Shown one piece after another: positions 59,049-64,000 of a DNA stretch of 64,000 nt (position 1 is its first letter; each line of letters opens with the position of its first letter). The stretch is from Haloferax sp046557615 (GTDB lineage Archaea > Halobacteriota > Halobacteria > Halobacteriales > Haloferacaceae). The notes beneath the pieces were generated by a model. The model was given only the letters and a program-made list of their open reading frames with translations, was not told where the DNA came from and did no database searches. The stretch spans positions 91,303-155,302 of the forward strand of contig NZ_JBKIII010000004.1 of the NCBI RefSeq assembly GCF_046557615.1. Reading direction: 5' to 3'. Both the position numbers and the translations under genes were made by a program.

Positions 59049-59842
59049 GGCTGGCCCCCTTGCGAGTCGTCGTCTTCACCGCTGGAGGCCGGGTCGTGAT
59101 GGGCATGGTGAGTGTGGTCGAGGACTCGATAGTTCGCACCGTAGGCGTCGGCAAGCGCGTCACTCTTGGCGAATTCATCAGACTCACCGTGGAAGAACAA
59201 TCGCCGGTTGAGACACGCGATTCGAGACGCGCGTGAGGTGACCACACCGATGTCGTGTTCGACCAGAATGATAGTCAGTCCGCGGTCGTTGAGGTCGGCA
59301 AGGAGGTCGTAGAACGACTCTCGGGACGCCGAATCGAGTGCAACAGTCGGTTCGTCGAGTGCGAGGAGGTCTGCGTCCGCGGCGAGCGCCCGCGCGACGA
59401 ACACCCGTTGTCGTTGTCCTCCGGAAAGCGACCCGATTCGACGCCCAGAGAGTTCAGACACGCCGACGCGTTCGAGTGCAGTATCGACGGCAGTACGGTC
59501 TTCACGGGAGAATCTGCCGAAGAGGTTTCTCGGGTAGCGACCCATTCGGACTACCTCGCGGACGGTGATTGGCATGTCACGGGCGGTGTCTGTCACGTCT
59601 TGTGCGAGGTAGGCGACTCGCTCACCATCGGCGAACGCGTGAGCGGGTTCATCGAACAGGAATGCCTCTCCGCTATCGGGGCGTTGTAACCCAAGCAGCA
59701 GCCGTAAGAGCGTACTCTTTCCCGACCCATTCGGCCCGACGAGTCCGAGAAACTCTCCTTCGTCCACATCGAGTGAAACGTCCTCGACGACGGGGACATC
59801 GCCATACGAGAAGGCAACCTCGTGAAGTGATACTGCGGTCAT
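59045..59842 (-). CDS. znuC: Zinc/manganese-type ABC transporter ATPase
   Basis: 265 residues from the ATG at 59842 (MTAVSLHEVAF), which overlaps the znuA stop. Walker A is GLVGPNGSGKST, the ABC signature LSGGQRQRVF (SLSGGQRQR), Walker B LLALDEP, and the switch His in VEHDIGVV. The C-terminal tail is His-rich (HTHHAHHD), as often seen in zinc-handling proteins. It would power import by the 58080 permease. Confidence 0.93.
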   Translation of the reverse strand: MTAVSLHEVAFSYGDVPVVEDVSLDVDEGEFLGLVGPNGSGKSTLLRLLLGLQRPDSGEAFLFDEPAHAFADGERVAYLAQDVTDTARDMPITVREVVRMGRYPRNLFGRFSREDRTAVDTALERVGVSELSGRRIGSLSGGQRQRVFVARALAADADLLALDEPTVALDSASRESFYDLLADLNDRGLTIILVEHDIGVVTSRASRIACLNRRLFFHGESDEFAKSDALADAYGANYRVLDHTHHAHHDPASSGEDDDSQGGQP

Positions 59843-60867
59843 TTCGCACCGAGACTGGTCTGAAGCGATGGCAGGTTCAGTTCTGCCATGATATCGAGAT
59901 ATCCCCATCCGCGCTCGTTCCACTCGGCTGTTCGGCCCGGAATCGCAGTCAGTGGAAGCACCTCCTCTGCATCCGTCTCGTTCACGAGTTGTGTCGCGGC
60001 ACGGTTCGATTCCAGTGGGTCCGCCAACACGTGCCGGATGTCGTGTTCGTCGATGACTTCCTGTGCCTGTTCGATATCTCGCGGTGAGGGTTCTTCATCG
60101 GGCGAGAGACCGGTGAGTGCGACGACTTCGAAGCCGTATCGGTCGGCGAGATAGCCATAGGCGTTGTGTCCTGCGACGAGAATTACGTCCTTTCGTCGGG
60201 ATTCGAGCGTCGATTCGAACGTCTCATCGAGGTCGAACACTGCGTTACGGTACGACGCTGCGTTGGTGGCATACGCCTCGGCGTTCTCCCCGTCAACGCG
60301 CTGGAACGCATCTCTCACCGTCTCTGTCGCGGTGGCGACGCGCAACGGGTCCATCCAGAAGTGTGGGTCCATCGAACCGTGGTCCTGGCGGTCGTCTTCG
60401 GTGTGTGTCTCCTCTTCGTGATTACCCGTTTCTTCGTGGTGTCCGCCCTCCTGCTGGTCGTGGACGTGCTCGCCGTCAGCCCCGATTTCGTGGAGTTCGA
60501 CATCTTCCGCCGCAGAGACGGTGACGACGTCCGCACCGTCGGCTTCGAGCGACGTGAGAACGTCGTCAGCCCACGGCTGAAAACCGGGCATTCCGTGGAC
60601 GAAGAGGTCTGATTCGTAGATTCGACCCTGCACGTCGGGACCGGGTTCCCACCCGTGGCCGTGTTGTCCAACCGGGACGAGCGTCTCGGCGACAGCCACG
60701 TCGCCAGCGACGTGTTCGGCGATGTCGCCGAAGACGAAGAACGAAGCAGAGCTAGCCGTCTGACTCGCCGATTGTGAACCAGAGTTAGCGCCAAGACAGC
60801 CAGCGAGTCCTCCGGCAAACACTCCCGCAGTCAGGGAGAGGAACCTCCGTCGGTTTGAGTTCTTCAT
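59839..60867 (-). CDS. znuA: Zinc-type ABC transporter substrate-binding lipoprotein
   Basis: 342 residues from the ATG at 60867. Tat motif NRRRFLSLTAG and lipobox LAGC; a ZnuA/TroA-type metal-binding fold with HGHGWEP, a His/Glu-rich loop at about residues 140-165 (HDQQEGGHHEETGNHEEE) typical of ZnuA, then DPHFWMDPLR, AGHNAYGYLADRYG and LADPLESNR. The His-rich loop favours zinc over manganese. First gene of the operon. Confidence 0.92.
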   Translation of the reverse strand: MKNSNRRRFLSLTAGVFAGGLAGCLGANSGSQSASQTASSASFFVFGDIAEHVAGDVAVAETLVPVGQHGHGWEPGPDVQGRIYESDLFVHGMPGFQPWADDVLTSLEADGADVVTVSAAEDVELHEIGADGEHVHDQQEGGHHEETGNHEEETHTEDDRQDHGSMDPHFWMDPLRVATATETVRDAFQRVDGENAEAYATNAASYRNAVFDLDETFESTLESRRKDVILVAGHNAYGYLADRYGFEVVALTGLSPDEEPSPRDIEQAQEVIDEHDIRHVLADPLESNRAATQLVNETDAEEVLPLTAIPGRTAEWNERGWGYLDIMAELNLPSLQTSLGAK

Positions 60868-60975
60868 ATTAACAATTAGAACACTGTTTGTAATAAGAGC
60901 TATTATCATATATTTGGATTTTATTAATACTCGGGGACACGAAACACGGCTCCCGCTACGTCGTGAAGGACGAGC

Positions 60976-61011
60976 AGAGGAGAGGAGAGGACAGGAGAGG
61001 AGAGGACAGGG
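60976..61011. repeat. Purine-rich short tandem repeat
   Basis: A near-pure A/G run of units like GGAGAGGACA (AGGAGAGGACAGG occurs twice) beside the 3' end of the flavoprotein gene at 61013. A replication-slippage type repeat in the intergenic region upstream of znuA. Confidence 0.6.
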
Positions 61012-61012
61012 G

Positions 61013-62440
61013 TTACGACATCGACCCGCGAAGCACCTTCGCCGCGGTTAACACAGGGTCCCAGACGGGGCTAAATGGTGGCGCATACCCGAGGTCCAAC
61101 CGCTCGAACTCTTCGACAGTCAATCCTGCTCCAAGCGCCGTTGCGATGATATCGATTCGAACTGCCGCACGGTCCGCCCCGACGATGCTTCCTCCGAGGA
61201 GCATCCCGCTGTGGCGGTCCGCAACGAGTGTGACCGTTGTTTCGGCCGACCCGGGGTAGTATCCCGAGCGCGACCCGGCAGTAATCGTCTTCGAAACCGG
61301 GTCGAATCCGGCGTCGCGTGCCGAATCGAGGTCGATGAGTCCAGACCGTCCACACTCCAAATCGAACGCTTTCACCATCGCCGTCTCCGCAACTTCACCA
61401 ATCGGTTCGGGATTCCCGGCCACCGTCTGCCCGATTGCCCGGCCAGCACGGTTGGCAGGAAGGCCCAATGGAACCCACGTCGGTTGCTTCGTGACTGTAT
61501 TTACCATCTCGGCACAGTCGCCCGCGGCGTAGACGTGGTCGGCGCTCGTTTGTCCGTACTCGTCGGTGGCAATCGCACCGGAGTCACCTAGTTCGACTTG
61601 CTCTGAGACGAGTTCGACGTTCGGTTGCAGGCCGATACCGACGAGCGTCGCATCCACGTCGAGTTCCCGCTCAGGGCAGACGACGGCTTCAATCGAACCG
61701 TTGCTCCCGCGAAGTCGTTCGACAGGTTCGCCGAGGTGGAGCGAGACCCCTTGCTCACGCAGGTGGGATTCGACCCTCTCACCGACTTCCTCGCCGAACG
61801 TCTTGAGAACGTGTCCAGAACGCTGGAAGAGGTGTACGTCAGTGTCGAACGACGAAAACGCCTCGGCCATCTCGATGCCGACGAATCCACCGCCGATGAT
61901 GGCAATCGATTCTGGCGGGTCCATCGCCAGGTATCGAGCGGCGCGCTCTTCGTCGAGATACTCGCCGCCGCCGAGGTCTTCGATGGATGCGGTTTCGGGG
62001 TCCATGAGGTAAGCACGGATGGCCCCCGCGTCGTCGAGACCGTGGAGTTTGAACACGCCGTCGAGGTGGAAGCCATCGACTGGTTCCGTGCGGGCGCGTG
62101 CGCCAGTCCCGAGGAGTAAATCGCCGTAGGGTTGGTCGAACGACCCATCTGGCCCATCGACCGTCACGACCTGTTCGTCGGTATCGACTGCGACGACTTC
62201 GTGTTCGCGCCGGAGGTCGATACCGCGGTCGGCGGCATCCTCGGGGGAGAGCGAAAGGAGGTCGGTGAGACGTTCGACTTCACCCTTCACGAAGTATGGC
62301 GTCCCGCAGTGGGCGTACGACACCCATCGTCCTTTCTCGAAGACGATGGTTTCGCGGTCCGAAGTCGTGCGCGCAAACTTACTCGCTGCGGAGAGTCCGG
62401 CAGCATCACCACCGACGACGACGAAGGGGTCGCTGGACAT
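61013..62440 (-). CDS. FAD-dependent pyridine nucleotide-disulfide oxidoreductase (CoA-disulfide reductase/NADH oxidase type)
   Basis: 475 residues from the ATG at 62440 (MSSDPFVVVGG). The N-terminal FAD motif is VVVGGDAAGLSAA, a single redox Cys follows in SYAHCGTPYFVKG (about residue 43), as in CoA-disulfide reductases and Nox flavoproteins, and the second Rossmann motif is IAIIGGGFVGIEMAE. The ATP-rich TSADHVYAAGDCAEM segment is the second FAD motif. It reduces CoA disulfide, oxygen or a similar acceptor with NAD(P)H. No SCO-type rhodanese domain is attached. Confidence 0.88.
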   Translation of the reverse strand: MSSDPFVVVGGDAAGLSAASKFARTTSDRETIVFEKGRWVSYAHCGTPYFVKGEVERLTDLLSLSPEDAADRGIDLRREHEVVAVDTDEQVVTVDGPDGSFDQPYGDLLLGTGARARTEPVDGFHLDGVFKLHGLDDAGAIRAYLMDPETASIEDLGGGEYLDEERAARYLAMDPPESIAIIGGGFVGIEMAEAFSSFDTDVHLFQRSGHVLKTFGEEVGERVESHLREQGVSLHLGEPVERLRGSNGSIEAVVCPERELDVDATLVGIGLQPNVELVSEQVELGDSGAIATDEYGQTSADHVYAAGDCAEMVNTVTKQPTWVPLGLPANRAGRAIGQTVAGNPEPIGEVAETAMVKAFDLECGRSGLIDLDSARDAGFDPVSKTITAGSRSGYYPGSAETTVTLVADRHSGMLLGGSIVGADRAAVRIDIIATALGAGLTVEEFERLDLGYAPPFSPVWDPVLTAAKVLRGSMS

Positions 62441-62512
62441 TGACTGAATGGTACACACCACTGTCACGTATGTTTCTCGGTGGACGAAGTGGTTGGAACC
62501 GTTATGAGTTGG

Positions 62513-64000
62513 TCAGCGTCTCCAAGCCATACTGCGGATACCGAAGACCACGATGATGGCCACGACGCCGAGTAACAACATGCCAACCGGGTTGAGTCGA
62601 GAGCGACCGTCATCTTCGGACTCGGTCGTGTTGGTCTCCGGGTCGGGGGTGCTGAACTTCGAACTACCTTCCTCGACAGTGATGTCGATAGATTCGTCGT
62701 TCACCGAGAGTGTGTAGACGCCGGGCGATTCAATCGTCTGGTCGAACGTCACGACCTGGGACTGCCCAGCGGGGACCGAGACGGTTCTCGTGTCGATGAC
62801 ACCGCCGAACGCCTCGTAGGTGAGTGTTATCTCACCCTCTGCCCCACCAGTATTCGTGACGGTGGCGATGAGCGTCACGCTCTCGCCCGGACCCATGAGC
62901 GTCGCATCCGCCTTCAACTCGGTGAGCCGGACCGCGGCAGTGGGTTCGCGGACTGTTACGTCGACACTCTCCTCGCCGATAGCGATGGTGTGCGACCCGG
63001 TCGAATCGAACCGATAGTCGAACGAGACGGTCTTGGTCTCACCCGACGCGATTTCGACCGACCGACTCGCCACCACGTCGCCGTCGATGCTCAAGTTTAC
63101 CGTGACGACGCCGTCACCTGTTCCGGTGTTAGTAACGTCGGCAGTCACGGTCGTTGGGTCACCGACCACGATGTTCGATTCGGTCGTGAGGTTCGAGACG
63201 GTCGGCTCGGGCTGTTGGATTCCGAGCGCGAAGTAGGACATCCCCGGAGAGGTCGCCCGCATGGTGTAGTGAGTTTCGTTCTCCGAGATGACGCTCGTGT
63301 CGAGTCGGTCCCACGCACCGTCGGTGTAGCGGTAGAGCGCGACGTTTTCGGGAGACGTTCCGCGCGCTTCGAGGTTGGCTTTCGAGACCGAGAACTCGAC
63401 CGTGAGTTCTTCGAGCGACTGATTGACCGTCTCGTCGCCTTCGATTTCCAAGTAGAGCGGAACGTCGTCAACGTCCGAGAGTGAATCGACACCATCGGGT
63501 TGGTCCGTGAAGCTCCGCACACTCACCGACGCGGAAGACACCGATTGTGAGAGCGTAATCGTGCTTCGACCGAACTCGATGCCCGAGTCACCAGCGATGG
63601 ATTCGGGAAGTTGGAATTCGACCGGCTCACCGGCTTTGGCATCCTCGACATCGTACTGGACGCCGCCATCGGCCTGTGTTGTGGCCCGGACTTTCGTCGC
63701 GGGTTCCGCTGGTGCGGAGCCACCACTAGATCCACCAGACCGGCTTCCTCCCGAGCTTCCACCGCTACTACGTGTGCGTCTTGGTGTCGACGTCGGTGCT
63801 TTGGTGGTCGGTTCCGGTGTCGGCGTCGCCGTGGTCGTTACCGTCGGCGTGGGGGTGTCCGTCGGCGTCTCTGTTGTTGGAGTGTCCGTCGGTGTATCGG
63901 TTGGCGTGTCTGTTGGCGTGTCCGTCGGTGTATCGGTTGGCGTGTCTGTTGGCGTGTCCGTCGGTGTATCGGTTGGCGTGTCTGTTGGCGTGTCCGTCGG
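62513..64000 (-). CDS. Surface protein with PGF-pre-PGF domain and Thr/Pro/Asp linker (N-terminus outside window)
   Basis: The frame is open to the window edge, giving the C-terminal 495 residues. From the N-terminal side: PTDT repeats (about 26 residues), a Thr/Pro-rich stretch, a Ser/Gly-rich linker (SSGGSSGGS-like), a PGF-pre-PGF domain (ATKVRATTQADGGVQYDVED... VALYRYTDGAWDRLDT... SYFALGIQQPEPT) and two CARDB/Ig-like repeats (VGDPTTVTADVTNTGTGDGV; MGPGESVTLIATVTNTGGAE). A hydrophobic anchor NPVGMLLLGVVAIIVVFGI with basic tail ends it. The Thr-rich linker is probably O-glycosylated. An S-layer-like or adhesive protein. Confidence 0.87.
   Translation of the reverse strand, partial: PTDTPTDTPTDTPTDTPTDTPTDTPTDTPTDTPTDTPTDTPTTETPTDTPTPTVTTTATPTPEPTTKAPTSTPRRTRSSGGSSGGSRSGGSSGGSAPAEPATKVRATTQADGGVQYDVEDAKAGEPVEFQLPESIAGDSGIEFGRSTITLSQSVSSASVSVRSFTDQPDGVDSLSDVDDVPLYLEIEGDETVNQSLEELTVEFSVSKANLEARGTSPENVALYRYTDGAWDRLDTSVISENETHYTMRATSPGMSYFALGIQQPEPTVSNLTTESNIVVGDPTTVTADVTNTGTGDGVVTVNLSIDGDVVASRSVEIASGETKTVSFDYRFDSTGSHTIAIGEESVDVTVREPTAAVRLTELKADATLMGPGESVTLIATVTNTGGAEGEITLTYEAFGGVIDTRTVSVPAGQSQVVTFDQTIESPGVYTLSVNDESIDITVEEGSSKFSTPDPETNTTESEDDGRSRLNPVGMLLLGVVAIIVVFGIRSMAWRR
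63882..64000. repeat. Perfect 36-bp tandem repeats (3.3 copies) coding the PTDT linker
   Basis: Units at 63882-63917, 63918-63953 and 63954-63989 are identical and a fourth continues to the window edge. Each unit encodes three PTDT tetrapeptides, with a sub-period of 12 bases. Repeat number is likely variable between strains. Confidence 0.9.

Noticed and set aside
63882..64000. 36-bp repeats as a CRISPR array
   Set aside because: The repeats are contiguous with no unique spacers and encode PTDT in frame.
1..64000. tRNA, rRNA, insertion sequences, replication origin
   Set aside because: I looked for tRNA-like cloverleaf cores, transposase motifs and Orc/Cdc6 genes and saw none; weak signals may be missed without computation.

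Overview
The window reads as haloarchaeal DNA, probably Haloferax or a close relative. Proteins are acidic, GC is high with strongly biased third positions, secreted proteins carry Tat signals with haloarchaeal lipoboxes, many start codons lie about 25-30 bases after a TATA-like element (leaderless mRNAs), and archaeal families are present (bat-type HTH_10, HalOD1, DICT, HTH-plus-membrane 'DUF7344-like' proteins). From memory and unchecked, the order cbiP - small zinc finger - hut cluster - glmU/glmS resembles Haloferax volcanii plasmid pHV4, so this could be a megaplasmid or secondary replicon. No rRNA, tRNA, insertion sequence or CRISPR array was recognised. Layout 1 (1-13.6 kb), aromatic acid catabolism: the end of paaA, then paaB, paaC, paaD and a separate gene for the zinc ribbon normally fused to PaaD; an aldehyde dehydrogenase interrupted by an in-frame amber codon; two hotdog thioesterases; a luciferase-like flavin oxidoreductase; a MaoC hydratase; paaK; an SCP2-type thiolase beside an HMG-CoA-synthase-like/DUF35 fusion that has lost its catalytic residues; a second thiolase, a 3-hydroxyacyl-CoA dehydrogenase and an enoyl-CoA hydratase. 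Together these cover CoA activation, ring epoxidation, ring opening and beta-oxidation of phenylacetyl-CoA. No PaaE reductase and no fused PaaZ are seen in the window. Layout 2 (13.6-22.3 kb): an IclR regulator surrounded by four copies of a 17-bp inverted repeat (GTTCGAA-N3-TTCGAAC), then an EthD protein, a ThDP-dependent enzyme, an SDR epimerase, a cupin, an HD-domain protein, a tandem EthD-EthD protein, a creatinase-like M24 protein and a DUF1028 protein. This looks like a catabolic unit whose substrate I cannot name. Layout 3 (22.3-32.6 kb): DoxX, cobyric acid synthase, a small zinc finger, an orphan iron-type substrate-binding lipoprotein with a DtxR-like box over its start site, and the histidine utilisation operon hutU-hutG-hutI-hutH with a divergent bat-type regulator. 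Layout 4 (32.6-44.6 kb): an unrecognised operon of secreted, acidic and coiled-coil proteins; an MFS carrier; a stand-alone E2 catalytic domain; an IMPDH/GMP-reductase; a GlmU-type enzyme; Rrf2 and HxlR regulators; the remnant of a ring-cleaving dioxygenase; and several small haloarchaeal proteins. Layout 5 (44.6-64 kb): glmS and glmU, and further on glmM, which together would make UDP-GlcNAc; two HTH/membrane proteins, a PadR regulator, a frameshifted membrane protein, a NosL-like lipoprotein, a HalOD1 protein, an F420/NADP-type reductase with a palindromic operator, an MFS carrier, a soluble chemotaxis transducer, a zinc-type ABC importer (znuA-znuC-znuB), a CoA-disulfide-reductase-like flavoprotein, and the C-terminal part of a large surface protein with a Thr/Pro/Asp repeat linker running off the window. 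All function calls come from reading translated sequence and remembered family motifs; no database search was run.
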